DNA of 64,000 nt from Mesorhizobium sp. Lineage in GTDB: Bacteria > Pseudomonadota > Alphaproteobacteria > Rhizobiales > Rhizobiaceae. A model generated the notes under the pieces. The model was not told the DNA's origin and made no database searches. It worked only from the letters and a program-made list of their open reading frames with translations. The stretch spans positions 1 to 64,000 of the forward strand of contig SUGL01000011.1 in NCBI GenBank assembly GCA_004963905.1, written 5' to 3'. The position numbers and the translations under genes are program-made. Positions 1 through 8,605 of this stretch are shown piece after piece (position 1 is the first letter of the stretch; every line of letters begins with the position of its first letter).

Positions 1-92
1 AACGTTCAACGCCCGACCTTTGCTCTGCGCTCAAGCGTAGGGGGTGAGCAATTACAAGGAAACGGAGAACCGCTCTATCTCTTTGTTTTAAC

Positions 93-136
93 GCAATTCC
101 GGACGGAAAACCGTTTCACACTTTTCCTGGAATTGC
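93..136. repeat. short imperfect palindrome next to msrB
   Basis: An 8-bp inverted repeat, GCAATTCC at 93-100 and GGAATTGC at 129-136, brackets a 28-nt spacer just beyond the msrB stop codon. It could fold as a transcript-end hairpin. From memory it resembles a short dispersed element common in Mesorhizobium genomes; no other full copy is visible in this window, so that identity is unverified. Bases 1-92 hold nothing I can name. Confidence 0.45.
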
Positions 137-137
137 T

Positions 138-641
138 CTAGGCGGCTGCCGGCTTGAAGCTCAGCGCCACGCCGTTGATGCAGTGGCGCAGCCCGGTGGG
201 CGGCGGGCCGTCGTCGAAGACATGGCCGAGATGGCCGCCGCAACGCCGGCAATGCACCTCGGTGCGCGTCATGCCGAGCGAGCGGTCCTCGGTCTTGCCG
301 ATGGCGTTGGGGATCTCCTGCCAGAAGCTCGGCCAGCCGGTGCCGGAATCGAACTTCGTTTCCGACGGATAGACCGGGAGGTCGCAGCCGGCGCAGGCGA
401 AGATGCCCTTGCGGTGTTCGTTGAGCAGCGGGCTGGTGCCCGGATATTCGGTGCCCTCTCTGCGCAGCACGTCGAAGGCGGCATCCGAAAGGATGGCGTG
501 CCATTCGGCATCGGTCTTGGTGACCTCGAAGGTCTCGGCGGCCAGAGCAGGCTTGGCGCCGCCCATGCGCAACGCCGCTCCGGTTCCGACGGCGAGGGCG
601 GTGGCGGCGACACCGCTCCAGAGAAAGTCGCGACGGTTCAT
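138..641 (-). CDS. msrB: peptide-methionine (R)-S-oxide reductase MsrB, Tat-exported
   Basis: Reduces methionine-R-sulfoxide in proteins. The 167-residue product starts with a twin-arginine signal (NRRDFLW, residues 2-8) and a hydrophobic stretch to about residue 36, so it should act in the periplasm. Zinc-binding CxxC pairs are at C83/C86 and C131/C134, and the catalytic cysteine is C154 in RHCIN. The usual resolving cysteine in SGCGWPSF is replaced by Thr (SGTGWPSF), so recycling must use another thiol. The start at 641 is chosen over an upstream ATG at 659 because AGGAGG lies 7 nt before it, inside the longer reading. It lies downstream of a fasciclin gene and an ECF sigma/anti-sigma pair on the same strand, which suggests an envelope oxidative-stress role (inference). 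Confidence 0.93.
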   Translation of the reverse strand: MNRRDFLWSGVAATALAVGTGAALRMGGAKPALAAETFEVTKTDAEWHAILSDAAFDVLRREGTEYPGTSPLLNEHRKGIFACAGCDLPVYPSETKFDSGTGWPSFWQEIPNAIGKTEDRSLGMTRTEVHCRRCGGHLGHVFDDGPPPTGLRHCINGVALSFKPAAA

Positions 642-789
642 GGCCTTTCCTCCTGACATGATCTTACAAACTAGGACGCCGCCGGAAAGTCAAAAGCCGG
701 TGACGGCCCGCCTGCGCCACCCCGCATCGACCCAAGCCCTGGCGATGTGGAGCGGCGCTTGACGGCAGCGCGGATCGCGGGAGAGAGAA

Positions 790-829
790 CCGTGCGGCCG
801 GCGGGGACACACCTCACTTCGCCGGCCGC
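790..829 (-). terminator. 12-bp stem-loop after the fasciclin gene
   Basis: A perfect 12-bp GC-rich stem (GTGCGGCCGGCG at 790-801, CGCCGGCCGCAC at 818-829) with a 16-nt loop starts 11 nt after the fasciclin stop codon. There is no clear U-run, so it may be a terminator or a 3'-end stabiliser. Confidence 0.5.
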
Positions 830-839
830 ACGCGCTTTG

Positions 840-1397
840 TTACATCTTCGGCAGAAGAACCTTGTCGACGACGTGGATGACGCCATTCGACTGGCGCACA
901 TCGGCGATCGTGACATGGGCGACGTTGCCGTTCTCGTCGGTCACCGTGACCTTGCCCTTTTCCGACTTCAGCGTCAGCGCGCAGCCGCCGACCGTCTTGA
1001 CCTCATGCGCGCCGCCATCGGCCTTGGCCATCTTGGCGACGTCGGCGGCCATCGCCTTGGCGGCGATGACGTGGCAGGTGAGGATCTTGGTCAGCTTGTC
1101 CTTGTTCTCTGGCTTCAGCAGCGTCTCGACCGTGCCGGCAGGCAGCGCGGCGAACGCCTCGTTGGTCGGGGCGAAGACGGTGAAGGGACCGGGGGTTTGC
1201 AGCGTGTCGACCAGGCCGGCGGCCTTGACGGCGGCGACCAGCGTGGTGTGGTCCTTCGAATTGACGGCATTCTCGATGATGTTCTTCTTGGCATACATCG
1301 GGGCGCCGCCGACCATCGGATTGGCGGCATAGGCAACGGCGCCGAGCGCGGAAAGGCCGATCGTCGAGGCAAGCAAAAGGGTGGCGAGTTTACGCAT
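840..1397 (-). CDS. secreted fasciclin (FAS1) domain protein
   Basis: This 185-residue protein has a Sec signal peptide (residues 1 to about 26, ending VAYAA) followed by one FAS1 domain. The two family signatures are present: TVFAPTNEAFAAL and, near the C-terminus, GVIHVVDKVLLP. FAS1 proteins are extracytoplasmic adhesion or interaction modules; the ligand is not predictable. The start at 1397 is supported by GAGGAG 9 nt upstream and by the signal peptide beginning there. It lies downstream of an ECF sigma/RskA pair, an arrangement seen in mycobacteria where SigK/RskA controls the fasciclin proteins MPT70/MPT83. The parallel is suggestive rather than proof of control here. Confidence 0.88.
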   Translation of the reverse strand: MRKLATLLLASTIGLSALGAVAYAANPMVGGAPMYAKKNIIENAVNSKDHTTLVAAVKAAGLVDTLQTPGPFTVFAPTNEAFAALPAGTVETLLKPENKDKLTKILTCHVIAAKAMAADVAKMAKADGGAHEVKTVGGCALTLKSEKGKVTVTDENGNVAHVTIADVRQSNGVIHVVDKVLLPKM

Positions 1398-1597
1398 GAT
1401 ATCAGTCTCCTCGGGTTGTTTTTCCCATCCTTGGGAACGCGATGAGATACGAGGCGTCAAAAACTTAGTTTCGCGAGTCTCGAAATTTTTTTATTCGCCG
1501 ATCTGAATTCGGATGCCCCGCACTTAAGCACGCGGAATCGCTTCCTCCCAACGACGATAGGCAGATAGACTTCTGTTAACCTTAAAAATTTCGGCGA

Positions 1598-2317
1598 TCA
1601 GATGCCCTTCAGGTCGCCGGCGGCGACGACGGGGCCTGTCGGCTGGCCGGTCGGCGAACCGCCGGTCGGCTCGAGGCTGACGGCGAGCACGGCGCCCTGC
1701 GCCAGCTTCCGCTGGACGGCCGGCGAAACAGTCATGCGCGCGGTCTGGCCGGCCGGAATGACGCCCATCGAGACCGGCGCGTTCTTGCCCTCGATCATCC
1801 ACAGCTCGAAGTCCTTGCCGGCGCCGCGCTCGCCGGAAACTAGCGAGAGGCCGACCTCCTGGCGTGCCGCGTCATAGACGGCGAGGTATTTGACGTTGCT
1901 GTTGTCGGCGGCGAGCGAGGCGACCAGCCTGGTCTCGGGGGGCGGCAATGACGGATTGACGAAGGGCAGGGCGACAAAGACGGTCAAAGCGGCAAGCGCG
2001 GCGGCGGCAAGCCCGCGCCAGAAGGCGAGGCTCCCCAGCAGGCCGGCGCTGGGAGCGGATGTGGCGGCCGAGGAGGCAAAGAGCCGGCGGTCGATCGCCG
2101 CCTTGACCGAAGCCGGAGGCTCGACCGCCACATAGGCGGCCGCCATCGGCGCGAAGTGGACCTCCCAGGCATCGACCAGGCGGGCGAACGCCGTCTCGGT
2201 GTCGACGCGGCGCGAAGCGATCTGGCGTTCGTCGGCCGACAGAACGCCAAGAACGTATTCGGCGGCGAGCAGGTCGTCGCCTCCGCGTTCCGGTCCGTTG
2301 TCTTCCGCCAGCGTCAT
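1598..2317 (-). CDS. anti-sigma factor, RskA family
   Basis: The 239-residue protein has an N-terminal sigma-binding segment with the family-typical LLAAEYVLGVL near residue 15, one membrane helix around residues 95-115, and a C-terminal periplasmic RskA-like domain. It should hold the adjacent ECF sigma factor at the membrane until an envelope signal releases it. The ATG at 2317 overlaps the sigma factor stop in an ATGA, consistent with translational coupling; an in-frame ATG at 2329 is an equally plausible start, as both have weak ribosome sites. Family assignment is firm; the signal sensed is unknown. Confidence 0.85.
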   Translation of the reverse strand: MTLAEDNGPERGGDDLLAAEYVLGVLSADERQIASRRVDTETAFARLVDAWEVHFAPMAAAYVAVEPPASVKAAIDRRLFASSAATSAPSAGLLGSLAFWRGLAAAALAALTVFVALPFVNPSLPPPETRLVASLAADNSNVKYLAVYDAARQEVGLSLVSGERGAGKDFELWMIEGKNAPVSMGVIPAGQTARMTVSPAVQRKLAQGAVLAVSLEPTGGSPTGQPTGPVVAAGDLKGI

Positions 2318-2853
2318 CTTTCCAGACATTCTCTCAGTTTGAGCAGGCTTCGCCGCAGCCAAGTCCGCATCGTGTTCAGCGGAACCTTGTGGCGTTCCGC
2401 CAGTTCGGCATAGCTCTCGCCGTTGAGATAGGCGCCCCGGACGGCCGCCGCCCGGTCCTTCTCCAATTCGTCGAGGCAATGGTGGATGCGTTCGGTCTCG
2501 CCGCCCGCGACAGCCATGGCCTCAGGCCCCGGCGCCGGATCGGCGACATCGAGCGCCGCATCGATGCCGGCGGAAGGACCGCGCCGCGCCCTGATGCGAT
2601 CGATCGAATGGTTGCGCGCAATGGCCACCAGCCAGGAAATCGGGCTCAGGTCGGAAACCGCGAATCGGTCCGCCTTCGTCCAGATCTTGACGAAGACCTC
2701 CTGCAGCGCTTCTTCCGCCTCTGCCCTGTCCCTCAATACACGAAGACAGATGCCGAAAAGTTTCCCGCTGGTCTGCTTGTAGAGCAGATCGAACGCAGCC
2801 CGGTCCTTCATCGAAGTCCGGACGATCAGCTTGCTGATGTCCTGAGGCCCCAT
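2314..2853 (-). CDS. ECF-family RNA polymerase sigma factor (SigK-like)
   Basis: A 179-residue ECF sigma factor with region 2 (FDLLYKQTSGKLFG and the RAEAEEALQEVFVKIW stretch) and region 4 (AYLNGESYAELAERHKV, TMRTWLRRSLLKLRECL). It overlaps the anti-sigma gene by 4 nt. The start at 2853 lacks a good Shine-Dalgarno sequence; the conserved part begins near residue 15, so a slightly later start is possible. Gene order sigma, anti-sigma, fasciclin, msrB on one strand suggests a small envelope-stress regulon. Confidence 0.9.
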   Translation of the reverse strand: MGPQDISKLIVRTSMKDRAAFDLLYKQTSGKLFGICLRVLRDRAEAEEALQEVFVKIWTKADRFAVSDLSPISWLVAIARNHSIDRIRARRGPSAGIDAALDVADPAPGPEAMAVAGGETERIHHCLDELEKDRAAAVRGAYLNGESYAELAERHKVPLNTMRTWLRRSLLKLRECLER

Positions 2854-2998
2854 GCGGGCAAATTAGAAGATTGCGATTTATTTGCAACGGGGCGCCGAGG
2901 CCTTTGTCCGCCAAAGGTTTATCATGCCGTTGGTCTGTCGAATCCCGATTCCGATTTGCCGCTTCATGCGATAGCCTTGCACAAAAGAGGGGGTGGCA

Positions 2999-4495
2999 AT
3001 GTCGATCGAACGCGTGCTTTGGGAACAGGATGCGACCGGACTTGCCGAGCTCGTGCACAGGGGAGAAATCTCGCCGGCGGAGCTGGTCGACGCCGCGATC
3101 GCCCGCGCCGAGGCGACAAGACCCGACATCAACGCCATAGCCACGCCGCTCTACGACACCGCCAGGGCGAGGGCGAAAGCGGTCGACCGCAAGCTGCCGC
3201 TCGCCGGCGTGCCCTTCGCGCTGAAGGATCTCGGCATCGGCATCAAGGGCGTGCCGATCCATGGCGGCAGCCGCATTCCGGCCTTCACGGCGGACTACAA
3301 CTCTGTGATGGTCGAGCGCTATCTGGCTGCCGGCTTGATCCCGATCGCCACCAGCACCTCGCCCGAGCACGGGCTGCGGCTGATGACGGAATCCGCCCGC
3401 TTCGGCATCACCCGCAATCCCTGGAACACGGGCCACACCACCGGCGGCTCATCGGGCGGTTCAGCCGCGCTTGTGGCGGCGGGCGTGGTGCCGGCGGCGC
3501 ATGCCTCCGACGGCGGCGGCTCGATCCGCGTGCCTTCGGCCTGCAGCGGGCTGGTCGGATTGAAGACCTCGCGCGGCCGCGTGCCGCTGACGCCGCTCAC
3601 CAGCGAAAGCTGGTACGGCATGGTCGTCGACCACGCCGTCAGCCGCTCGGTGCGCGACACGGCGCTTCTGCTCGACCTGACGCATGGCGCCGATCCGCTG
3701 TCACCCTATGCGGCGCCGGCGCCGAAGGGCTCGTTTGCCGCCGCAGCGGCGCGCGATCCCGGCAAGCTCAGCCTCGCCGTCTACCGCAAGTCGCCGCTCG
3801 GCCTGCCGATCTCGGCCGAGACGATTGCCGCGCTGGACACGGCGGTGGCGCTGGCGCGCGAGGGCGGGCATACGGTGGAGGAGATCGACCTGCCCTATAT
3901 CGGCCGCGACTTCATGGCCGATTTCTGCAAGAGCGTCGCCTCGGCGGTTGCGGGCATGTTGCGGGCCGAGGCGCTGCGCGTCGGCCGTCCCGTCACCGGC
4001 GAGGTGGAGCGTGCGACGCGCGTGCTCGGCCGCCTCGGCGAGATGCTGTCCGCCGGCGAAGTCTATGACGCGGTGCAGCGGCTTAACGCCACCGCGCGAC
4101 GGATGATCGGGGAGACCGCGCGCTTCGACGCCGTGCTGATGCCGATCATCGCGCATCCGCCGCTCGCCTGCGGCGCGATGGATCCGAAGGGCGCCGACGA
4201 GCTCATCGAAAACACGCTCGACAAGCTGCACCTCACCGGGCTGCTCAGGATCAAGTCGGTGTTCGGCCAGCTGATGGACAAGAGCCTGTGGTTCACTCAT
4301 TGGCCGGCGATCCACAATGTCAGCGGCCAGCCCTCGATCGCACTGCCGGTGCATGTCACGGCGAACGGCCTGCCGCTCGGCATCCAGGCCGCGGGACGGC
4401 CGGGCGACGAGGAGACGCTGCTGTCGCTTGCCGCGCAGATGGAGAAGTTGTCGGGGTGGCTCAAGCGGCGGGCGCCGCTCAAGGCGCCCGGCTGA
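2999..4495 (+). CDS. amidase (amidase signature family)
   Basis: A 498-residue amidase-signature hydrolase with the Ser-cisSer-Lys triad visible: K76 in ALKDLG, S151/S152 in GGSSGGS and nucleophile S174 in SDGGGSIRVPS. It hydrolyses a carboxamide; the substrate cannot be told from sequence, and it is not convincingly a GatA because there are no gatB/gatC neighbours. The ATG at 2999 is preferred to an in-frame GTG at 2993 because GAGG at 2987-2990 is 8 nt upstream of it. It is transcribed divergently from the ECF sigma gene, with 145 bp between them. Confidence 0.88.
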   Translation: MSIERVLWEQDATGLAELVHRGEISPAELVDAAIARAEATRPDINAIATPLYDTARARAKAVDRKLPLAGVPFALKDLGIGIKGVPIHGGSRIPAFTADYNSVMVERYLAAGLIPIATSTSPEHGLRLMTESARFGITRNPWNTGHTTGGSSGGSAALVAAGVVPAAHASDGGGSIRVPSACSGLVGLKTSRGRVPLTPLTSESWYGMVVDHAVSRSVRDTALLLDLTHGADPLSPYAAPAPKGSFAAAAARDPGKLSLAVYRKSPLGLPISAETIAALDTAVALAREGGHTVEEIDLPYIGRDFMADFCKSVASAVAGMLRAEALRVGRPVTGEVERATRVLGRLGEMLSAGEVYDAVQRLNATARRMIGETARFDAVLMPIIAHPPLACGAMDPKGADELIENTLDKLHLTGLLRIKSVFGQLMDKSLWFTHWPAIHNVSGQPSIALPVHVTANGLPLGIQAAGRPGDEETLLSLAAQMEKLSGWLKRRAPLKAPG

Positions 4496-4497
4496 TT

Positions 4498-4509
4498 TCA
4501 CAATTGTGA
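4498..4509. promoter_or_regulatory. 12-bp perfect palindrome upstream of argB
   Basis: TCACAATTGTGA is a perfect dyad just after the amidase stop and 77 bp before argB. It could be an operator for argB, but no cognate regulator is encoded nearby and a short palindrome can arise by chance. Confidence 0.3.
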
Positions 4510-4585
4510 CAGCAAAGCCGTTTGCGGCCTGCGGCAATTACCGCTAAGACGCCGCCGTCCTTTCCTAGAAGCCGGGAACATATCG

Positions 4586-5479
4586 ATGACGGACATCGCC
4601 GCCACTGCCGAAATGCAGGCCGCGCTGCTTTCCAGAGCGCTGCCCTATATGCAGCGCTACGAGAACAAGACCGTGGTCGTGAAATATGGCGGCCATGCCA
4701 TGGGCGACAACGAACTCGGCAAGGCCTTCGCCCGCGACATCGCGCTGCTGAAACAATCCGGCGTCAATCCGATCGTCGTGCATGGCGGCGGGCCGCAGAT
4801 CGGCGCGATGCTCAACAAGATGGGCATCGAATCCAAGTTCGAGGGCGGCCTGCGCGTCACCGACCAGAAGACGGTCGAGATCGTCGAGATGGTGCTGGCC
4901 GGCTCGATCAACAAGGAGATCGTGGCGCTGATCAATGCCGAAGGCGAATGGGCGATCGGGCTGTGCGGCAAGGACGGCAACATGGTGTTCGCCGAAAAGG
5001 CGCGCAAGACCATGATCGATCCGGATTCCAACATCGAGCGGGTGCTGGATCTCGGTTTCGTCGGCGAGCCGGTCGAGGTCGACCGCACGCTGCTCGACCT
5101 TCTGGCGCGTTCCGAGATGATCCCGGTGCTGGCGCCGGTGGCGCCCGGCCGCGACGGCCATACCTACAACATCAACGCCGACACGTTTGCCGGGGCGATC
5201 GCCGGCGCCTGCCGCGCCTCGCGCCTGCTCTTCCTCACCGACGTGCCCGGCGTGCTCGACAAGAACAAGAAGCTGATCGACGAGCTGACGGTGGCCGAGG
5301 CCAAGGCGCTAATCAAGGACGGCACGGTGTCGGGCGGCATGATCCCGAAGGTCGAGACCTGCATCGAGGCGATCGAGCGCGGCGTCGAGGGCGTCGTCAT
5401 CCTCAACGGCAAGACGCCGCATTCGGTGCTGCTCGAGCTGTTCACCGAGCACGGCGCCGGCACGCTGATCGTGCCTTGA
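4586..5479 (+). CDS. argB: acetylglutamate kinase
   Basis: The second enzyme of arginine biosynthesis phosphorylates N-acetyl-L-glutamate. The 297-residue protein shows the amino-acid-kinase nucleotide loop ([10 protein letters not shown]), the substrate-binding HGGGPQI, and the C-terminal SGGMIPKVE block typical of ArgB. The N-terminal extension before VVVKYGG (about 30 residues) carries the helix seen in arginine-sensitive hexameric ArgB enzymes. It stands alone between unrelated genes and is closed by a strong hairpin. Confidence 0.97.
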   Translation: MTDIAATAEMQAALLSRALPYMQRYENKTVVVKYGGHAMGDNELGKAFARDIALLKQSGVNPIVVHGGGPQIGAMLNKMGIESKFEGGLRVTDQKTVEIVEMVLAGSINKEIVALINAEGEWAIGLCGKDGNMVFAEKARKTMIDPDSNIERVLDLGFVGEPVEVDRTLLDLLARSEMIPVLAPVAPGRDGHTYNINADTFAGAIAGACRASRLLFLTDVPGVLDKNKKLIDELTVAEAKALIKDGTVSGGMIPKVETCIEAIERGVEGVVILNGKTPHSVLLELFTEHGAGTLIVP

Positions 5480-5482
5480 GAA

Positions 5483-5512
5483 GGGCAAGTTCACCGTTAC
5501 GGTGAACTGCCC
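5483..5512. terminator. bidirectional hairpin between argB and the radical SAM gene
   Basis: GGGCAAGTTCACCG pairs with CGGTGAACTGCCC across a TTA loop, with a single bulged A. It sits between two convergent stop codons 36 nt apart, so it can serve both genes. Confidence 0.7.
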
Positions 5513-5515
5513 TAT

Positions 5516-7084
5516 TCAGCCGGCTAATCTTCTTTCGTCCAGCATGCGCTCGCCTTCGATGACAGGCGTGGCCGGTCTGCGCACCGGGCGCTGAAAGATC
5601 ATCGATTCCTCCTCGGCGTCCTGCGGCGCGCCCCAGAATTCGGCGAGCGTCGGTCCGTCCTGTACGCGGCGGTCGCGGACCAGAAAACCCCAGACCTCGC
5701 GGAACCAGACGCGGCGGCCCATCTTGGTGTACCAGCGCATCGAATGCCGCTGCTCGGGGTCCGGGTGGAACAGGATGCGCGCCAGCGCCTTCGGCCGCGA
5801 CTGCACGGCAAGCTCGATCAGCTTGACGGCGAAGAACAGCATCCAGGGCTTCAGCCGGGTCAACGCCAGCACCTGGTGCTTGTAATCCCAGAGGCGGACG
5901 TCCTTCTGGATCACCTTGCGATCCCTGGCGATGCGGAAGAACGGCGTCCAGCGATGCGGCGTGACATAGAGCGCCTGGATCTGGTCGGGATCGTAGGCGA
6001 TGAGCTGGCGAAAGCCGCGCCAGAGATCGCGCAAACCCTCGTCCTCGAAGCCGGCAACCCAGGTCGCCATCGACAGGATGCCGTGCTGCCTGAGCAGCCG
6101 GATCGCCTCGCGATCGGACTTGGTGCTGCCGCCCTTGCGGATCAGCGAGAGCGTCGCCTCGTCGGTGTTCTCCATGCCGAGCAGCCAGCGGATCACGCCG
6201 GCGTTGCGGTAGAGGTGCAGGATATCGGCGTCGCGCACGATGTCGTCGGCGCGGGTCGAGCCGACGATCAGCACCGGCACATCCTCGGCGATCATGGCGT
6301 CGAGAAAGGCGCGCCAGGCCTTTTTCGATGAGGTCGGGTTCTCGTCCGCCAGATTGATCAGCTCGACGCCATGCTCGCGGTGCAGCCACGCGATTTCCTT
6401 GGCGAATTTGACTGGATCGCGATGCCGCCAGCGGGTCCAGAAGCCGCGCTGGCCGCAATAGTTGCACAGATGCGGGCAGCCGCGCGAGAACTGCATGACA
6501 ACGGCCCGCTTGCCGCCCCAATAGCTGTAGCGGCGATGGTCAATCAGCTCCCAGCCGACGCGACAGGCGTCGAGATCGGCAATCGTCACTGCCGGCTGGG
6601 TGGCGAAAGGACGGCCGAGATCGTCGCGGTAAGCGATGCCGGCGACGCTTCCGACCGGCCGGCGCAGTTCCAGCGCCTCGACCAGCGCCACCGCCGTCGC
6701 CTCGCCCTCGCCGCGCACGATGAAGTCGAAGACGGCCGTTGCGGCCAGCACGTCGCGCCAGTGATAGGTCGGGAAGACGCCGCCATAGACGATGATGACC
6801 CCCGGAGCGCGGGCCTTGATCGTCGCGGCGATCCGCAGCGCAGTCGGATGCGCCGAGGTCGAACCGGAATGGCCGATGAGGATCAAATCCGGATCACCGC
6901 TCAAAGCGTCATCGACGAGCGCGGGAAGCGGCATCGGCCCGAATTCGGCGTCGACCAGGCGCACCGGGTGGCCGGCGTCGAGCAGCGGACCGCCGATCGC
7001 CAACAGCCCGAGAGGCGGCAGATGATCATCGGGCACGCGGCTGCCGATGGCCGTATGCGGCGGGTTGATCAGCACGATGTTCAT
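5516..7084 (-). CDS. B12-binding radical SAM protein (BchE/P-methylase-like)
   Basis: The 522-residue protein has an N-terminal cobalamin-binding-like domain (residues 1 to about 140, NPPH near the start, IGHSGST and YGGVFPTYHW further on). A radical SAM domain follows with the 4Fe-4S ligands C203, C207 and C210 (GCPHLCNYC). This layout is that of class B radical SAM enzymes, including the anaerobic Mg-protoporphyrin monomethyl ester cyclase BchE, but no photosynthesis genes are nearby, so BchE function is unlikely. The substrate is unknown. GGAGG lies 6 nt before the ATG. Confidence 0.8.
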   Translation of the reverse strand: MNIVLINPPHTAIGSRVPDDHLPPLGLLAIGGPLLDAGHPVRLVDAEFGPMPLPALVDDALSGDPDLILIGHSGSTSAHPTALRIAATIKARAPGVIIVYGGVFPTYHWRDVLAATAVFDFIVRGEGEATAVALVEALELRRPVGSVAGIAYRDDLGRPFATQPAVTIADLDACRVGWELIDHRRYSYWGGKRAVVMQFSRGCPHLCNYCGQRGFWTRWRHRDPVKFAKEIAWLHREHGVELINLADENPTSSKKAWRAFLDAMIAEDVPVLIVGSTRADDIVRDADILHLYRNAGVIRWLLGMENTDEATLSLIRKGGSTKSDREAIRLLRQHGILSMATWVAGFEDEGLRDLWRGFRQLIAYDPDQIQALYVTPHRWTPFFRIARDRKVIQKDVRLWDYKHQVLALTRLKPWMLFFAVKLIELAVQSRPKALARILFHPDPEQRHSMRWYTKMGRRVWFREVWGFLVRDRRVQDGPTLAEFWGAPQDAEEESMIFQRPVRRPATPVIEGERMLDERRLAG

Positions 7085-7409
7085 GGCGGACCTCCATTGT
7101 GTCGGTCCGCCGGTCGTATCCGGCGATGTCGAAGCCGCCTTGGCGCGGTTCAGCAGTTTCGATGCAGCTTTCCCACAGATTTGACGGGCACGCCCTTAAC
7201 GCCGCGCGGGCCGGAAGACCGCGTCAGCCAGTGGATAACGAAAGGTTAAGGTCGAACGCGCTGCGCAGGTTGATCGGGCTCTAGCTTTCGGCGGTTCAAA
7301 CCTTTGGGAAGTCGATATTTTAGCAATAACTAATGCAGTCGCTCCTAAACTTTTATTAAAACTCTATGCATCTATAATTGTGGTTGGGGGACCACAAGGA
7401 AATGCCCAT
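7085..7409 (+). promoter_or_regulatory. divergent intergenic region with a candidate -10 box
   Basis: No gene is visible in this 325-bp gap. The part next to the methyltransferase is AT-rich and holds a perfect TATAAT at 7373-7378; a matching -35 is not clear. Transcription from there would give a leader of about 25 nt. The remainder shows nothing I can name. Confidence 0.35.
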
Positions 7410-8471
7410 ATGGCGCTCAATCCAGATCTGAAAATCGATGAGGCGAGCCTCATCACATCGACGTTGATCAAGAAGCACAAGGCCGCGTCCGCGGAAACGG
7501 TCGACGCCGTCGAGCTCAAGACGCGGGCGGCTCAACTCGCCCTCGTTCTGGACCTCGCCCACCAGGCTTTCGCGCGCCAGGAGCCGGCGGGGCAAATCGT
7601 CGAACGCCTGGCCGGTCGATTGCACGAATTGCGCCGCGAAGTCGCCCCCGCTCTGTGGCAGGAATTGATCCCGCTCGCTCAGCAGCACCGCGTGGCGGAC
7701 TATCTGAAGCAGGATCCGTTCACGCGCTGGTCCTTCGAAAAGCCGCGCGGCTATTCGGGCGACGCGACACTGCTGGACATCTACTACAAACATCCGAGCG
7801 CCAACGAGATCGTCGCTTCGTCGAGCGAGCTCGGCCGCGAGATCTTTGCCTATACGAGCGAAGCGGCGAGTTCGGTGGCGGGGCGCGAGCGTCGCGAGAT
7901 ATTGGCTAGAACGGTCGACGAAACGGCCGCGCGGGCGGAAAATGCCGAGGTACTGGCAATCGCCTGCGGCCATTTGCGGGAAGCCGAACTCTCAAAGGCG
8001 CTCGCGGAGAAGAGATTGAAGCGCTGGATCGGTCTCGACCAGGACCCGATCAGCGTCGGCACGGTCAACCGAGACCTCGCCGGCACCGCCGTCGAGGCCA
8101 TTGACGGATCCGTGCGCGGTCTTTTGCGGCGCGCCTACCCGCTTGGCACGTTCGATCTCGTCTATGCGTCCGGCCTGTACGACTACCTGCCGCTCCCCGT
8201 CGGCGCCCGTCTGCTTCAGAGAGCCATGGAACTGGTCAAGCCGGACGGGGAATTCCTCTTCGCCAATTTCAGCGACGAGATCACGACCGACGGCTACATG
8301 GAGACCTTCATGGACTGGCCGCTCATCCTGCGTTCGGCGAGCGACATGTGGGACATCATCAATGCCGCGGTGGACAAGAACCATGTCGATGCCGAGGTCT
8401 ACTACGGATCCAACAGGAACATCGTCTACGGCAGGATCCGCAAGCGCGAGGGCACCCGGGCGCCGGCATAG
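7410..8471 (+). CDS. class I SAM-dependent methyltransferase
   Basis: The 353-residue protein has a helical N-terminal half (residues 1-145), containing KPRGYSGDATLLDIYY, and a C-terminal Rossmann methyltransferase domain with motif I VLAIACGHLREAE and the acidic GLDQDP after strand 2. The GYSGD block is reminiscent of proteins sometimes labelled as 3-hydroxypalmitate methyl ester biosynthesis enzymes, but the substrate is not demonstrable here. The ATG at 7410 follows AAGGA at a workable distance; a GTG at 7380 would add ten residues of low quality. It converges on the GGDEF-EAL gene and ends in a clear terminator. Confidence 0.75.
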   Translation: MALNPDLKIDEASLITSTLIKKHKAASAETVDAVELKTRAAQLALVLDLAHQAFARQEPAGQIVERLAGRLHELRREVAPALWQELIPLAQQHRVADYLKQDPFTRWSFEKPRGYSGDATLLDIYYKHPSANEIVASSSELGREIFAYTSEAASSVAGRERREILARTVDETAARAENAEVLAIACGHLREAELSKALAEKRLKRWIGLDQDPISVGTVNRDLAGTAVEAIDGSVRGLLRRAYPLGTFDLVYASGLYDYLPLPVGARLLQRAMELVKPDGEFLFANFSDEITTDGYMETFMDWPLILRSASDMWDIINAAVDKNHVDAEVYYGSNRNIVYGRIRKREGTRAPA

Positions 8472-8513
8472 GCGGCAGCGGAGCTGCCTTCAAGGATCCC
8501 TTTCGATTTCCAG

Positions 8514-8542
8514 GTCGGGCCGCAAAGCGGCCCGACTTTTTT
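8514..8542 (+). terminator. rho-independent terminator after the methyltransferase
   Basis: A perfect 10-bp stem, GTCGGGCCGC / GCGGCCCGAC, with an AAA loop is followed by six T on the plus strand. Confidence 0.9.
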
Positions 8543-8605
8543 CATGGAGTGCTGGCGCCCCCAATCTTTGCCCCGAGACCGGTTCCCGCCTTCGGGGGAC
8601 ATGCT

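Noticed and set aside
444..450. Phase-shifted long open frames opposite most genes (for example opposite nrdJ, over 1100 codons)
   Set aside because: High-GC coding DNA leaves long antisense frames; they lack ribosome sites and domains and mirror the sense codon pattern.
1465..1495. TTTCG..CGAAA hairpin followed by a T-run as a terminator
   Set aside because: The stem is only 5 bp and the T-run is on the plus strand, while neighbouring genes are on the minus strand.
1480..1520. CATCC and CGAATA upstream of the fasciclin gene, recalling the mycobacterial SigK promoter
   Set aside because: The spacing is about 12-13 bp instead of the roughly 16-17 bp I recall for that consensus, and no similar pair is seen upstream of the sigma gene.
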